Assembly (NCBI RefSeq): GCF_006715005.1
Contig: NZ_VFMJ01000001.1
Span: forward strand, 5,022,001-5,086,000
DNA length: 64,000 nt
From: Serratia marcescens
GTDB lineage: Bacteria > Pseudomonadota > Gammaproteobacteria > Enterobacterales > Enterobacteriaceae
Direction of reading: 5' to 3'
The notes under the pieces were generated by a model, which was not told the origin of the DNA, searched no databases, and saw only the letters and a list, made by a program, of their open reading frames with translations. The translations under genes and the position numbers were made by a program. Within the stretch, counting starts at the first letter, position 1, and each line of letters begins with the position of its first letter. Below are positions 32,467-42,506 of this stretch, one piece after another.

Positions 32467-34932
32467 TCACTCGTCTTGCTCTTCTTCCGCATCGGCTTGC
32501 GGCAGAACGTTGGTTTCTTCCGGCATGTTGACGCTTTCGATGGTCAGCTTGATTTCCGGCGTGATCAGATCGCTCAGCATGTTGTACACCTCGAGGGTGT
32601 GTTCGCGGATCGCATCGCCGCTGTCGTTGATATAGCCTTCTTCGCGCAGCGTCGCCACCAGGGTGGAGAACACCGCCTTGTCGAAGAACTCCGGCGCGTT
32701 GATGCCGTGCAGCACCGACAGACGTTGCGCCATGATGCGGCTCTCTTTCTCCAGCGCGCCGCGGTTGATGCTCGGGTTGGCGCTGAGGATCGACATAGTG
32801 ATGGCGTAGCGTTGCAGGGTTTCGCGCACGCCGGCGGCCAGCAGCTGCAGCGGGCGAATGCGCGCCGGGTTCAGCACCAGCTCGTCGCCTTTGTCGCAGA
32901 TCAGCTGTTGACGGATCAGCTCGTCGATCATCGGCCGCAGCACTTCCGACAGCTGTTCCTTATCGTTATGCAGAAACAGCTCGGCTTTCAGCATCGGGTA
33001 GATCATGCCGATCTGGCGCAGCAGCTCGGCGCGCGACACCCGGCGATGATGCATCACAATGCTGGCGATCAGCGACGGCAACACCAGCAGGTGGTGGATG
33101 TTGTTGCGGTAATAGGTCATCAGCACCGCCTGCTCGCGCGGCAGAATGATGATGTCGCCGATGTTGTCCTTTTCCACCTCGAACTTGTTCATGTTCAGCG
33201 CGTGATCCAGCAGCTCGTCCGGCGTTTGCGTCGGTACGGTGACGTCATGCGCGTAAGGCGCGTTGCGCATCAGCTGCAGGTAGCACTCGAGCTGCTCGAG
33301 CAATTGTTCGCGGGTCAGCGAACGCTGGCGCGAGGCCAGCAGCGCGGTGGAACACAGGTTCATGGCGTTGGCCGCGGCGGCGTTGTTGATGCGCACCATG
33401 ATCTGGCCGGCCAGATCGTTGACCGTCGGCGTCAGCCAGCTTGGGCGCTGAGCCTCGATCGGATCGATAGACTCGCGCCACTGCGGCACGTGCTGGTTGA
33501 GGTAAGCGGTCAACGGCAGCGGCTCGCCAAAGTTGACATAACCCTGGCCCAGATTGCGCAGCTTGCGCAGGCCGCGCAGCATCTGCAGCAGGCTCTCTTT
33601 TTCCTTGGTGGCGCCACGCAGCTCTTTGGCATAGGTGCCCACTTCCATCACGTGCTCGTAGCCGATGTAGATCGGCACCAGCGTGATTGGACGGGCACCG
33701 CCGCGCAGCATCGCCTGAATGGTCATCGACAGGGTGCCGGTCTTCGGCTCCAGCAGACGCCCGGTGCGGGAACGGCCGCCTTCCACGAAGTATTCCACCG
33801 AGTAACCGCGGGTGAACAGCTCGCCGAGGTATTCGCGGAACACCGTCGAGTACAGCTTGTTGCCCTTGAAGGTGCGGCGGATGAAGAACGCGCCCAGGCG
33901 GCGGAAGATCGGACCCGCCGGCCAAAAGTTGAGGTTGATGCCGGCGGCGATGTGCGGCGGCACCAGGCCCTGGTGATACAGCACGTAGGACAGCAGCAGA
34001 TAATCCATGTGGCTGCGGTGGCAGGGCACGTAGACGATCTCGTGGCCGTCCTGCGCCAGCTGGCGCACGCGTTCGGCGTTGGTGACGTTGATGCCCTGAT
34101 ACAGCCGGTTCCAGGTCCAGCTCAGCACGCGGTCGGACAGGCGCACGGTTTCGTAGGAGAAATCGGCGGCGATCTCTTCCATCAGCGCGATGGCGTTCTG
34201 TTGGGCCTTCTCGTGCGAGATCTTCTTGCTGCGCGCTTCGTCCTCGACCGCTTTTTCGATCGCTTTGGACGCCAACAGCTTGTTGAACAGATCCTGACGG
34301 GCCGGCAGGCTCGGGCCTACCGCGGCCAGGCGCTGACGCGAGAAGTGCATGCGTGCCACGCGCGCCAGTTTCTGCGCGATGGTTTTATCCGTGCCGTGTT
34401 CGGTCGCCATGCGGCGCAGCGAAACGGTGTTGGAGAAACGCACGAAGCTGTCGCGGCCGAGCCACAGCACGGCGAAGAATTTCTGCACGCCGTTCAACAG
34501 ACGCAGGTGTGGCGTGCCGTGGCCTTCGCGGCCCGGCGAACGGCCGAACATGACCGAAACCGGCAGCATCTGAATGTCGAGATCCGGATTGCTGCGATGC
34601 AGATCCAGATAGTCGTGGAACAGCTTTACCGACTCTTCTTTCGGGGTGTAGTAGCGGAACACGCGCGGGCCGTCGTGAATGAACACGTAGCTCGGCAGCA
34701 CGGTGCCGTCGATCTCCAGCGAGTTGAGCGGATCGGGCAGATCCTGCGCCAGGCACTGGGTGCGCAGCGTCAGCAAATCCGCCTTGGAATTGTAAGGTAA
34801 AACATACAAAATCGGCCGTGAGGGATCCAACCCTAGCTCGGTAACCGGATCTGAAGGGATGACCTTACTTCTTACCAACAATTTAAGTGGTAAATTCAAT
34901 ATTTTATAATAAATTTTACGCCAACCTGACAT
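32467..34932 (-). CDS. plsB: Glycerol-3-phosphate acyltransferase PlsB
   Basis: 821 residues. An inner-membrane-bound enzyme that acylates sn-glycerol-3-phosphate to lysophosphatidate, first step of phospholipid synthesis. The catalytic HX4D block [19 protein letters not shown] lies near 305, with [27 protein letters not shown] and [15 protein letters not shown] downstream, all matching E. coli. The start is [10 protein letters not shown] at 34932, equal to the E. coli N-terminus; an ATG 9 codons upstream is not used. The C-terminus is a little extended and acidic (ADAEEEQDE). It is divergent from dgkA. Confidence 0.97.
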   Translation of the reverse strand: MSGWRKIYYKILNLPLKLLVRSKVIPSDPVTELGLDPSRPILYVLPYNSKADLLTLRTQCLAQDLPDPLNSLEIDGTVLPSYVFIHDGPRVFRYYTPKEESVKLFHDYLDLHRSNPDLDIQMLPVSVMFGRSPGREGHGTPHLRLLNGVQKFFAVLWLGRDSFVRFSNTVSLRRMATEHGTDKTIAQKLARVARMHFSRQRLAAVGPSLPARQDLFNKLLASKAIEKAVEDEARSKKISHEKAQQNAIALMEEIAADFSYETVRLSDRVLSWTWNRLYQGINVTNAERVRQLAQDGHEIVYVPCHRSHMDYLLLSYVLYHQGLVPPHIAAGINLNFWPAGPIFRRLGAFFIRRTFKGNKLYSTVFREYLGELFTRGYSVEYFVEGGRSRTGRLLEPKTGTLSMTIQAMLRGGARPITLVPIYIGYEHVMEVGTYAKELRGATKEKESLLQMLRGLRKLRNLGQGYVNFGEPLPLTAYLNQHVPQWRESIDPIEAQRPSWLTPTVNDLAGQIMVRINNAAAANAMNLCSTALLASRQRSLTREQLLEQLECYLQLMRNAPYAHDVTVPTQTPDELLDHALNMNKFEVEKDNIGDIIILPREQAVLMTYYRNNIHHLLVLPSLIASIVMHHRRVSRAELLRQIGMIYPMLKAELFLHNDKEQLSEVLRPMIDELIRQQLICDKGDELVLNPARIRPLQLLAAGVRETLQRYAITMSILSANPSINRGALEKESRIMAQRLSVLHGINAPEFFDKAVFSTLVATLREEGYINDSGDAIREHTLEVYNMLSDLITPEIKLTIESVNMPEETNVLPQADAEEEQDE

Positions 34933-35081
34933 AAACAACGTGAAGCCTCTTGTTAGCAATGCGCCGCAAGCATACCAGAAACCGGGTAGCAGATCTGTGG
35001 TGTTCGAAAACCGAGAGCCGTCAGCGCGGACTGTTCTAGACTCTTGTTATTATGACCGACCTCTGAGAAAGGCACGAAAAC

Positions 35082-35450
35082 ATGGCAAACCAAGCAACCG
35101 GACTGACCCGCATCATCAAGGCCGCCGGCTATTCCTATAAAGGGCTTTCCGCCGCCTGGCAACACGAGGCGGCGTTCCGACAGGAACTGGTGGTCACCCT
35201 CTTGGCTATCATACTGGCAGTCTGGCTGGATGTGGGTGCGATAGCGCGCATTTTATTGATCGGATCGGTAGCGCTGGTGGTGATCGTCGAGATCCTGAAC
35301 AGCGCGATCGAGGCGGTGGTGGATCGCATCGGCAGCGAACACCATGAGCTGTCCGGGCGGGCCAAGGACATGGGGTCGGCGGCGGTGTCGCTGGCGATCG
35401 TACTGGCGCTGTTCGTTTGGGGCACGGTCTTGTGGCAGCATTTTGGCTGA
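35082..35450 (+). CDS. dgkA: Diacylglycerol kinase DgkA
   Basis: 122 residues, same as E. coli. A small trimeric inner-membrane enzyme with three helices, phosphorylating diacylglycerol to phosphatidate to recycle lipid used in periplasmic glucan synthesis. Conserved surface-helix residues EAAFRQE, and EILNSAIEAVVDRIG with the catalytic Glu, are present. Divergent from plsB, the other early phospholipid gene. Confidence 0.96.
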   Translation: MANQATGLTRIIKAAGYSYKGLSAAWQHEAAFRQELVVTLLAIILAVWLDVGAIARILLIGSVALVVIVEILNSAIEAVVDRIGSEHHELSGRAKDMGSAAVSLAIVLALFVWGTVLWQHFG

Positions 35451-35507
35451 CGAAAGGCGCCTACTGACTGATTTTTATTTATTCTTCGGTTCCCAATCCG
35501 CGCTTAC

Positions 35508-35544
35508 CTGTATATACTCACAGCAAGACTGTATAAACAAACAG
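35508..35544 (+). promoter_or_regulatory. Two LexA (SOS) boxes upstream of lexA
   Basis: Box 1 at 35508-35523 is CTGTATATACTCACAG and box 2 at 35529-35544 is CTGTATAAACAAACAG. Both match CTGT-N8-ACAG, 5 bases apart, as in E. coli lexA. They end 8 bases before the start codon, allowing autorepression. Confidence 0.95.
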
Positions 35545-35552
35545 GGGGCGGA

Positions 35553-36161
35553 ATGAAAGCACTAACTACCAGACAGCAAGAGGTCTACGATCTGATTCGC
35601 GATCATATTTCGCAAACGGGCATGCCGCCAACGCGTGCCGAGATCGCGATGCGTCTGGGGTTCCGTTCGCCTAACGCCGCCGAAGAGCACCTGAAGGCGC
35701 TGGCACGCAAAGGCGTGATCGAAATCGTCTCCGGTGCATCGCGCGGTATCCGCCTGCTGATGGAAGAAGAAGAAGGGCTGCCGCTGATTGGCCGCGTCGC
35801 CGCCGGCGAGCCGCTGCTGGCGCAGCAGCACATCGAAGGGCACTATCAGGTGGATCCTTCCCTGTTTAAGCCGAGCGCCGATTTCCTGCTGCGGGTGAAC
35901 GGCATGTCGATGCGCGACATCGGCATTCTGGACGGCGATCTGCTGGCGGTGCACAAAACGCAAGACGTGCGCAACGGCCAGGTCGTGGTGGCGCGCATCG
36001 AAGACGAAGTGACGGTCAAACGCCTGAAAAAACACGGCAACGTGGTCGAGTTGCTGCCGGAGAACAACGAATTCCAACCGATCGTGGTCGATCTGCGCCA
36101 GCAGAATTTCACGATCGAAGGGCTGGCGGTCGGCGTGATCCGCAACGGCGACTGGATTTAA
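35553..36161 (+). CDS. lexA: LexA repressor
   Basis: 202 residues, same as E. coli. It represses SOS genes and is inactivated by RecA-stimulated self-cleavage. The winged helix is in residues 1-70 ([20 protein letters not shown]). The cleavage site Ala84-Gly85 is in RVAAGEPLL, the catalytic Ser119 in NGMSMRD and Lys156 in VTVKRLK. dinF follows after a terminator-like hairpin. Confidence 0.97.
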   Translation: MKALTTRQQEVYDLIRDHISQTGMPPTRAEIAMRLGFRSPNAAEEHLKALARKGVIEIVSGASRGIRLLMEEEEGLPLIGRVAAGEPLLAQQHIEGHYQVDPSLFKPSADFLLRVNGMSMRDIGILDGDLLAVHKTQDVRNGQVVVARIEDEVTVKRLKKHGNVVELLPENNEFQPIVVDLRQQNFTIEGLAVGVIRNGDWI

Positions 36162-36195
36162 TCGCCGCACCCTCAGTGCCACCCCTTGTATCAAT

Positions 36196-36218
36196 CGCCC
36201 CTGTTCTGGGGCGTTTTT
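36196..36218 (+). terminator. Terminator between lexA and dinF
   Basis: CGCCCC-TGTTCT-GGGGCG is followed by TTTTTGT. It should cap most lexA transcripts, leaving dinF to read-through. Confidence 0.8.
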
Positions 36219-36262
36219 GTTTCTGACCTTGCCCTTCGCCACTGCTACGGGAACATTTCATC

Positions 36263-37600
36263 ATGCGCTTGATTTCCGCCTTCACCAGCGACACCGATAA
36301 AGCCCTGTGGCGCCTGGCTATGCCGATGATTTTCTCCAATATTACCGTGCCGCTGCTCGGGCTGGTGGACACCGCGGTGATCGGCCACCTCGACAGCCCG
36401 ATCTATCTGGGGGGCGTCGCGATCGGCGCGGTGGCGACCAGCTTCCTGTTCATGCTGCTGTTGTTCCTGCGCATGAGCACCACCGGCCTGGCGGCGCAGG
36501 CGCTGGGGGCACAGAACCCGCAGGCGCTGGCGCGCGCCTTTATGCAGCCGCTGCTGCTGGCACTGCTGGCCGGGGCGGCGATCGTCCTGCTGCGCTACCC
36601 GCTGATCGAACTGGCGCTGCGGATCGTCGGTGGTAATGGCGAGGTGCTGGAACAGGCGCGGCGTTTTCTTGAAATCCGCTGGCTGAGTGCGCCGGCGGCG
36701 CTGGCTAATCTGGTGCTGCTGGGCTGGCTGCTGGGCGTGCAGTACGTGCGTGCGCCGGTGATCCTGCTGATCGTCGGCAACCTGCTGAACATCGTGCTGG
36801 ATATCTGGCTGGTGATGGGCCTGGGCTGGAACGTGCGAGGGGCGGCGGCGGCAACCGCCATCGCCGAATATGCCACGTTCTTGCTTGGCCTGTGGCTGGC
36901 GTGGCGGGTAATGCGCCTGCGCGGTATCACCCTGCCGATGCTGCGTCAGGCCTGGCGTGGCGATCTGCGTCGGCTGCTGGCGCTTAACCGCGACATCATG
37001 TTGCGTTCACTGTTGCTGCAACTGTGCTTCGCATCGCTGACCATTTTCGGCGCTCGCCTGGGGAGCGACGTGGTGGCGGTTAACGCGGTGTTGATGAACC
37101 TGCTGACGTTTACCGCCTATGCGCTCGACGGCTTCGCTTATGCGGTGGAGGCCCATTCGGGCCACGCCTACGGTGCCCGGGACGACAGCCAACTGCGTAA
37201 GGTATGGCACGCGGCCTGCAGGCAGGCGGGGTTGGTCGCGTTGGCCTTCGGCCTGGTGTATGCCATCACCGGCCAGCAGATCGTGGCGGCGTTGACCTCC
37301 TTACCGGAGCTGCGTGCGTTGGCCGCCCACTATTTACCGTGGCAGGTTATTCTGCCGCTGGTCGGGGTGTGGTGCTATTTGCTGGACGGCATGTTTATCG
37401 GCGCCACGCGCGGCGCCGAGATGCGTAACAGCATGGCGGTGGCCGCGGCAGGATATGGCGTGGCGCTGTTCAGCGTGCCGCTGCTTGGCAACCACGGGCT
37501 TTGGCTGGCGCTGGCGGTGTTTCTGACGTTGCGCGGCGTGGCGCTGGGTTGGATTTGGCACCGCCATCAGGTGCGCGGCAGCTGGTTTGCCGCACGCTAA
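36263..37600 (+). CDS. dinF: MATE-family efflux transporter DinF
   Basis: 445 residues with twelve membrane helices in two related halves. The MATE N-terminal pattern LWRLAMPMIFSNITVPLLGLVD (shown in part: MPMIFSNITVPLLG) is clear. DinF is a damage-inducible multidrug/organic cation extruder adjacent to lexA in enterobacteria. No separate SOS box was seen in the 101-base gap, so induction should come from lexA read-through. Confidence 0.93.
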   Translation: MRLISAFTSDTDKALWRLAMPMIFSNITVPLLGLVDTAVIGHLDSPIYLGGVAIGAVATSFLFMLLLFLRMSTTGLAAQALGAQNPQALARAFMQPLLLALLAGAAIVLLRYPLIELALRIVGGNGEVLEQARRFLEIRWLSAPAALANLVLLGWLLGVQYVRAPVILLIVGNLLNIVLDIWLVMGLGWNVRGAAAATAIAEYATFLLGLWLAWRVMRLRGITLPMLRQAWRGDLRRLLALNRDIMLRSLLLQLCFASLTIFGARLGSDVVAVNAVLMNLLTFTAYALDGFAYAVEAHSGHAYGARDDSQLRKVWHAACRQAGLVALAFGLVYAITGQQIVAALTSLPELRALAAHYLPWQVILPLVGVWCYLLDGMFIGATRGAEMRNSMAVAAAGYGVALFSVPLLGNHGLWLALAVFLTLRGVALGWIWHRHQVRGSWFAAR

Positions 37601-37914
37601 ACCGGACGCTTTGCTGGGTTAATTATTAATTTTAATAATGCTTTGGTTCATGTTTGCTTACATGTTTTCAGCCTGGTTTTTCCCGGCTTAGTTCGTTGTT
37701 TGTTGGCGTTTTTTATTTTTATTTTATTTTTTAATGGTTTTTTATTCTGATGTTTGGCTTTTTTATTTCCATGTTTAACTAGAATGAATCATGTGGCTGG
37801 AGAATAAAGGGGAACGGTATTCCTTAAGGTGAAGGGGTATCGGTCAGAAAAATTTCTGGTTAACCCCGGCCGGCGACAGGGATCACTGATTCACCACAGG
37901 TTAACGGAGAGACT
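37601..37914. other. AT-rich intergenic region before yjbJ
   Basis: 314 bases without a gene, strikingly AT-rich for this genome. It contains an AT-only inverted repeat ATTATTAA-TT-TTAATAAT (37622-37639), possibly the dinF end signal, and long T tracts from 37700 to 37760. It should hold the yjbJ promoter; no operator is assigned. Confidence 0.5.
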
Positions 37915-38124
37915 ATGAATAAAGATCAAGCCGACGGTAACTGGAAGCAGCTTAAAGGCAAAGTGAAGGAAAAATGGGGCAAGCTGACCGATGACGATCT
38001 GACGGTCATCGAAGGGAAACGCGAACAGCTTGTCGGCAAAATCCAGGAGCGCTACGGTTACCAGAAAGAGGCGGCCGAGAAAGAGGTGAAAGCCTGGGAA
38101 GATCACACCAAACACCGCTGGTAA
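37915..38124 (+). CDS. yjbJ: CsbD-family stress protein YjbJ
   Basis: 69 residues, highly charged and hydrophilic, starting MNKDQADGNWKQLKGKVKEK and ending KHRW, nearly identical to E. coli YjbJ. Members are abundant in stationary phase or under general stress; the molecular role is unknown. A GC hairpin (GCCGCC/GGCGGC, 38133-38150) follows. Confidence 0.93.
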   Translation: MNKDQADGNWKQLKGKVKEKWGKLTDDDLTVIEGKREQLVGKIQERYGYQKEAAEKEVKAWEDHTKHRW

Positions 38125-38132
38125 TCTGCAGG

Positions 38133-38150
38133 GCCGCCATTGAAGGCGGC
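38133..38150 (+). terminator. Hairpin after yjbJ
   Basis: GCCGCC-ATTGAA-GGCGGC lies 9 bases after the stop; the T tail is short. Confidence 0.5.
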
Positions 38151-38226
38151 TTACCCAGCGCAGGCCGGCGTCGCTCTCATCCTCTGGCGCTCCGGCCGCA
38201 GGTACAGGGAGGTACCTGACTTCGTA

Positions 38227-38739
38227 TTACTTCTTCTTGATGGCGATGCTGTGATCGTGTTCGGCGCAGTCATGCTTGCTATCGCACGCCTCAACCTCCA
38301 CGCAGCCGGCGCACAGACCGTGTGCTTCCACCACGCTGTGCCGCAGCGCAAATCCGGCTTCCTGCGCCAGTTTCTGCAGCGTTTCCTCTACGCCTTCTGT
38401 CGTGCGTTCGGTCACCTGGCCGCAGCGGTCGCAGATAAACAGTGCGGACGTGTGCATCGGCTGTTCGAAATGGTGGCACAGCACGTAGCTGTTGGCCGAT
38501 TCCACTCGATGGATAAACCCTTGCTCCAGCAGAAAATCCAGCGCGCGGTATACCGTCGGCGGCTTGGCCTGCGGTTCGGCGACGCGCAGCAGATCGAGCA
38601 GGTCATAAGCGCTGATTGCACCGGGTTGCTGAGTCATCAGACGCAGCACTTCCAGCCGTTGCGGCGTCAATCGCACATTGCGTTGTTGGCAGAGGCGTTC
38701 CGCCTGTGCCAACAGCTTTTCCTGGGTGGTTGAGTTCAT
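38227..38739 (-). CDS. zur: Zinc uptake regulator Zur
   Basis: 170 residues, Fur family. With zinc bound it represses zinc importers. The DNA-binding core NVRLTPQRLEVLRLM and PPTVYRALDFLLEQGF matches E. coli Zur. Zinc ligands are visible in ESANSYVLCHHFEQPMH, CDRCGQ and the C-terminal HGLCAGCVEVEAC, followed by a His-rich tail. Start taken at 38739 (MNSTTQEK) instead of 38778, by homology. Confidence 0.95.
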   Translation of the reverse strand: MNSTTQEKLLAQAERLCQQRNVRLTPQRLEVLRLMTQQPGAISAYDLLDLLRVAEPQAKPPTVYRALDFLLEQGFIHRVESANSYVLCHHFEQPMHTSALFICDRCGQVTERTTEGVEETLQKLAQEAGFALRHSVVEAHGLCAGCVEVEACDSKHDCAEHDHSIAIKKK

Positions 38740-38983
38740 CGCAAATATCCCGGTACGTAAAAAAGCCGATTTTACCATGATTACGGCGAATCGCCGAGAG
38801 TTGCCCCCTTTTCCCCTGAGGATAGCGCAGGGAAAAGCGCGTCGAGATCGCTAAAAGAGAGATGCATCACAACTTTTCCCCTCCGCCGGGCGGCAAATCA
38901 ACATTGCCGGTTTTAGCGCTGGAGAGCGGCGGGCGAGGGCGGTATAACGCGTTTCACCCCGCTATGAGCAGGAGCCTTGTGTG

Positions 38984-39556
38984 ATGACGGAAAGAGAGAA
39001 GCTGTTAAGCGGCCTGGAGTACAACAGCCGCGATGAAGAACTGATTGCTATGTACCATCGGGCCAGAGCGTTAACCAAAAGCCTGGGCGAGCTGGATTCG
39101 CATCAGGCGGACGAAAAAAAACGCCTGCTCGGTGAGCTGTTCGGCGCCTGGGGCGAGGCGAGCTGGATTGAAACGCCATTCTGGTGCGACTATGGGCAGC
39201 ATGTTCGTATCGGCAAGAACTGTTTTATCAACGTCAATGCGGTGTTCCTCGATTGCAATACCATCACCATCGGCGACAACACGCTGATCGGCCCCAACGT
39301 GCAAATCTACACGCCGAGCCACCCGCTGAAGGCTGGCGAACGCTTTACCGGCGACCCGGCCTTTCCTTTCCGCACTTCGGCACAGCCGGTGTCCATCGGC
39401 AACAACGTGTGGATCGGTGGTAACGTGGTGATCCTGCCGGGAGTGACCATCGGCGACGGCACGACTATCGGCGCGGGCAGCATCGTGACCGGCGACATCC
39501 CGGCCAATGTGCTGGCGCTGGGGCAGCCGTGCCGGGTTATCCGCGCGTTGGAATAG
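38984..39556 (+). CDS. Sugar O-acetyltransferase, LacA/Maa-like (paralogue 1)
   Basis: 190 residues of left-handed beta-helix hexapeptide repeats (IGDNTLIGPNVQIYTPSHPL, IGNNVWIGGNVVILPGVTIG), preceded by the N-terminal helical domain of the Maa family. It transfers acetyl from acetyl-CoA to a sugar hydroxyl; catalytic His is in TPSHPL. The start is ATG 38984 with AGGAG 9 bases upstream; an adjacent GTG at 38981 is possible. It resembles yeast- and bacterial-type maltose acetyltransferases but is clearly different from the maa gene at 48857. The substrate is unknown. Confidence 0.85.
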   Translation: MTEREKLLSGLEYNSRDEELIAMYHRARALTKSLGELDSHQADEKKRLLGELFGAWGEASWIETPFWCDYGQHVRIGKNCFINVNAVFLDCNTITIGDNTLIGPNVQIYTPSHPLKAGERFTGDPAFPFRTSAQPVSIGNNVWIGGNVVILPGVTIGDGTTIGAGSIVTGDIPANVLALGQPCRVIRALE

Positions 39557-39668
39557 GGGGGAAGCGAAGGCGGGTTTTCCCAACGGCGCCGATTGTCGTT
39601 ATAATAGCCGTTTGCGGCCGCGCGCCGTTCGTTGAACCCAGACAGACTCAGGTAGCCAGTAACTCAGC

Positions 39669-40679
39669 ATGACGAAAGACAACCACGCCCCAACCTACGC
39701 CGCCCATCGTTTCTCCATCGCGCCGATGCTCGACTGGACCGATCGTCATTGCCGTTACTTCCACCGCCTCCTGACCAAGGAAACGCTGCTGTACACCGAA
39801 ATGGTGACCACCGGCGCGATCATCCACGGCAAGGGCGATTACCTGGCCTACAGCGAAGAAGAGCATCCGGTGGCGCTGCAGCTGGGCGGCAGCGATCCGG
39901 CCGCGCTGGCGCACTGCGCCAAGCTGGCGGAGCAGCGCGGTTACGACGAAATTAACCTCAACGTCGGCTGCCCGTCCGATCGCGTGCAAAACGGCATGTT
40001 CGGCGCCTGTTTGATGGGGCAGGCGACGCTGGTCGCCGACTGCATCAAGGCGATGCGCGACGTCGTATCGATCCCGGTGACGGTGAAGACCCGCATCGGC
40101 ATCGACGATCAGGACAGCTACGCCTTCCTGTGCGATTTTATTCAAACCGTCGCCGGGCGCGGCGAGTGCGACATGTTCACCATCCACGCGCGCAAGGCCT
40201 GGCTCTCCGGCCTCAGCCCGAAAGAGAACCGCGAAGTGCCGCCGCTGGATTACCCGCGAGTTTATCAGCTGAAGCGGGATTTCCCGGCGCTGACCATCGC
40301 CATCAACGGCGGGGTGAAAACGCTGGAAGAGGCGCAACAGCACCTGCAGCATCTGGACGGCGTGATGATGGGGCGCGAGGCGTACCAGAATCCGGGCATC
40401 CTGGCGCGGGTCGACGGCGAACTGTTCGGCGCGCAGACCGCGGTGCCGGACAGCGTGGCGATCGTCGAAGCGCTGTATCCGTATATTGAGCGCGAGTTGT
40501 CCAACGGCACCTATCTCGGCCACATCACCCGCCACATCCTCGGTTTGTTCCAGGGCGTGCCGGGCGCGCGCCAGTGGCGTCGCCACCTGAGCGAGAACGC
40601 CCACAAGCCGGGCGCCGATGCGCGGGTGGTGGAGCAGGCGCTGGCGCTGGTGCGTCAGCCGCGTGTCGAAATGGCGTAA
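39669..40679 (+). CDS. dusA: tRNA-dihydrouridine(20/20a) synthase DusA
   Basis: 336 residues. An FMN enzyme that reduces U20/U20a in the tRNA D-loop. The TIM barrel begins [18 protein letters not shown]-like (shown in part: [16 protein letters not shown]), with the active-site Cys in [19 protein letters not shown] and flavin-contacting residues in [13 protein letters not shown] and [17 protein letters not shown]. It lies between zur and pspG as in E. coli. Confidence 0.96.
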   Translation: MTKDNHAPTYAAHRFSIAPMLDWTDRHCRYFHRLLTKETLLYTEMVTTGAIIHGKGDYLAYSEEEHPVALQLGGSDPAALAHCAKLAEQRGYDEINLNVGCPSDRVQNGMFGACLMGQATLVADCIKAMRDVVSIPVTVKTRIGIDDQDSYAFLCDFIQTVAGRGECDMFTIHARKAWLSGLSPKENREVPPLDYPRVYQLKRDFPALTIAINGGVKTLEEAQQHLQHLDGVMMGREAYQNPGILARVDGELFGAQTAVPDSVAIVEALYPYIERELSNGTYLGHITRHILGLFQGVPGARQWRRHLSENAHKPGADARVVEQALALVRQPRVEMA

Positions 40680-40782
40680 CCCACCAAAAATTTGACCAAC
40701 AGTTAGTCTTTTTCGCCAGGCATTCGGCGCATTGCCGGATGCCTGCCCCGTTTTTTCAATAGGTTAGCCCTTTCGCCGTTCT

Positions 40783-40797
40783 GGCACGCTTCTTGTA
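40783..40797 (+). promoter_or_regulatory. Sigma-54 promoter of pspG
   Basis: TGGCAC-GCTTC-TTGT matches the sigma-54 -24/-12 consensus TGGCAC-N5-TTGC at three of four -12 bases. It is 40 bases before the pspG start, agreeing with PspF/sigma-54 control in E. coli. Confidence 0.85.
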
Positions 40798-40836
40798 ATC
40801 CACTCTGCAGATACGTTGAGTTGCAAAGGAGCAATC

Positions 40837-41055
40837 ATGTTGGAAATCTTCTTTCTCATTGGCTTTGTGGTGATGCTGATGGTGACCGGCATCTCGCTGC
40901 TGGGGATCTTCGCTGCGCTGTTGGTGGCGGCGGCGTTCATGCTGTTGGGCGGGTTGTTCGCGGTGGTCATCAAGCTGCTGCCGTGGCTGATTTTGGCGGT
41001 CGTCGGGGTATGGATTTACCGGTCGATGCAGAAACCACAGATCAGGCGTTACTGA
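40837..41055 (+). CDS. pspG: Phage shock protein G
   Basis: 72 residues and two hydrophobic helices (about 3-22 and 24-60), starting MLEIFFLIGFVVMLMVTG like E. coli PspG. An inner-membrane effector of the phage-shock envelope stress response. ATG at 40837 has AAAGGAG 6 bases upstream; an ATG seven codons earlier would override that site. Confidence 0.93.
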   Translation: MLEIFFLIGFVVMLMVTGISLLGIFAALLVAAAFMLLGGLFAVVIKLLPWLILAVVGVWIYRSMQKPQIRRY

Positions 41056-41355
41056 TTTTTTGCTGAATAATCAGTCAGTCGCGATGAAAATTGCATAACT
41101 GCCCGCCCCGCTAATGCGGCAGCGATCACAGCTTGGCAGTTTTACCGCGCGATGTGGCACATAAAGCGTGTTTTTTGCCGGACGGGGCTGTTAGGATGTG
41201 GGTCGATGCAGTGATGCGACCGATTTCATCACCGTGAGAGACAATCAAAATTCGTGTTGCTGAAGCAACCCCCTGTCTCTGGCGGACTCTGCTCTACCCC
41301 TACAAAACGCAGTAACAGAAAGGGCTCCGTAAGGAGCCCTTTTCTTTTGCCGCTA
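41056..41355. other. Intergenic region pspG-qorA with possible small RNA
   Basis: 300 bases without a gene. A small hairpin GTTGC-TGAA-GCAAC (41256-41269) and a strong terminator GGGCTCC-GTAA-GGAGCCC (41321-41338) followed by TTTTCTTTT are the only structures. The terminator serves convergent qorA and may end a plus-strand small RNA; no convincing promoter was found. Confidence 0.35.
41319..41348. terminator. Bidirectional terminator downstream of qorA
   Basis: AAAGGGCTCC-GTAA-GGAGCCCTTT lies 18 bases beyond the qorA stop with T-rich sequence on the plus-strand side. Confidence 0.85.
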
Positions 41356-42339
41356 TCAGGGGATCAGCAGGCTGGAGCCACTGGTGCTGCGGCTTTCCAG
41401 CATCTGGTGTGCCCGCTGGGCGTCGGCCAGCGCGAATTTCTGCTCGTCTTTCACCTCCACCCGAATGGCGCCGCTGCCGATCAGCGAGAACAGCTCGTTG
41501 CTGGCGTACTGCAGCTCGGCGCGGTTGGTGATGTAGCCGTTGAGGGAAGGGCGGGTGACGTACAGCGAGCCCTTCTGATTCAGCAGCGCCAGATCGACGC
41601 CGGTCACCGGGCCGGAGGCGTTGCCGAAGCTGACCATCAGGCCGCGCCGTTTCAGGCTGTTGAGCGAGGCCTGCCAGGTGCTTTGCCCCACCGAATCGTA
41701 CACCACGCCGACCTTCTCGCCGTGCGTCAGTTCTGCCACCCGCTGGGCGATATCCTCTTTGTGGTAGTTGATGGTGGCCCATGCACCGGCCTGTTTCGCC
41801 AGCGCGGCCTTTTCGTCGGAGCCGACGCTGCCGATCAGGCGCGCGCCCAGCGCTTTGGCCCATTGGCAGGCGATAAGCCCAACCCCACCGGCGGCGGCAT
41901 GGAACAGGAACACTTCCCCCGGCTGCACGTCGTGGGTCTGGCGCAGCAGGTAGTGTACCGTCAGCCCTTTGAGGAAAGAGGCGGCACCCTGCTCAAAGCT
42001 GAGGTTATGCGGCAGCAGCGCCACTTTTTCTTCCGGCACGTTGTGGATCTCGCTGTAGGCGCCGAGCGACGACTGCGCATACACCACCCGGTCGCCCGGT
42101 TTGATCGCGCTGACGCCGGCGCCAACCTTGACCACCACGCCGGCCGCCTCGGTGCCGAGGCCGCTCGGCAGGCTCGCCGGCGCGTACAGCCCGCTGCGCA
42201 CATAGGTGTCGATGTAGTTGATGCCGATCGCTTTGTTCTCGATCTGCACTTCGCCGGCGGCGGGATCGAGCGGTGTAAAATCAACGTATTGCAAGACTTC
42301 CGGCCCGCCGGTGGCGGAGAATTGAATGCGCTTGGCCAT
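41356..42339 (-). CDS. qorA: NADPH:quinone reductase (zeta-crystallin type)
   Basis: 327 residues. A medium-chain dehydrogenase lacking the zinc ligands; reduces quinones by NADPH in the cytoplasm. Motifs include GTEAAGVVVKVG near residues 59-70 and the nucleotide-binding AAAGGVGLIACQWAKALGAR near 148-167. Located between pspG and dnaB as in E. coli. Confidence 0.95.
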   Translation of the reverse strand: MAKRIQFSATGGPEVLQYVDFTPLDPAAGEVQIENKAIGINYIDTYVRSGLYAPASLPSGLGTEAAGVVVKVGAGVSAIKPGDRVVYAQSSLGAYSEIHNVPEEKVALLPHNLSFEQGAASFLKGLTVHYLLRQTHDVQPGEVFLFHAAAGGVGLIACQWAKALGARLIGSVGSDEKAALAKQAGAWATINYHKEDIAQRVAELTHGEKVGVVYDSVGQSTWQASLNSLKRRGLMVSFGNASGPVTGVDLALLNQKGSLYVTRPSLNGYITNRAELQYASNELFSLIGSGAIRVEVKDEQKFALADAQRAHQMLESRSTSGSSLLIP

Positions 42340-42506
42340 ATCGTTACCTCGTTTGGGTGTCTGATTTCACCCTATTCTTTTTAGTATCGGAGATCCAGTT
42401 CACCCGTGCGGGATTCAATACCTTTTTTGCATCGGTTATGACGCAAAAATCACGTATACTCTCGCGTCAAGATCCTTCATTCGCAACCGGATAAAGACTA
42501 CGTTTC

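Noticed and set aside
32437-34800. 787-codon open frame antisense to plsB
   Set aside because: A shadow of plsB: rich in His, Gln, Arg and Val, as expected for the complement of enterobacterial codons.
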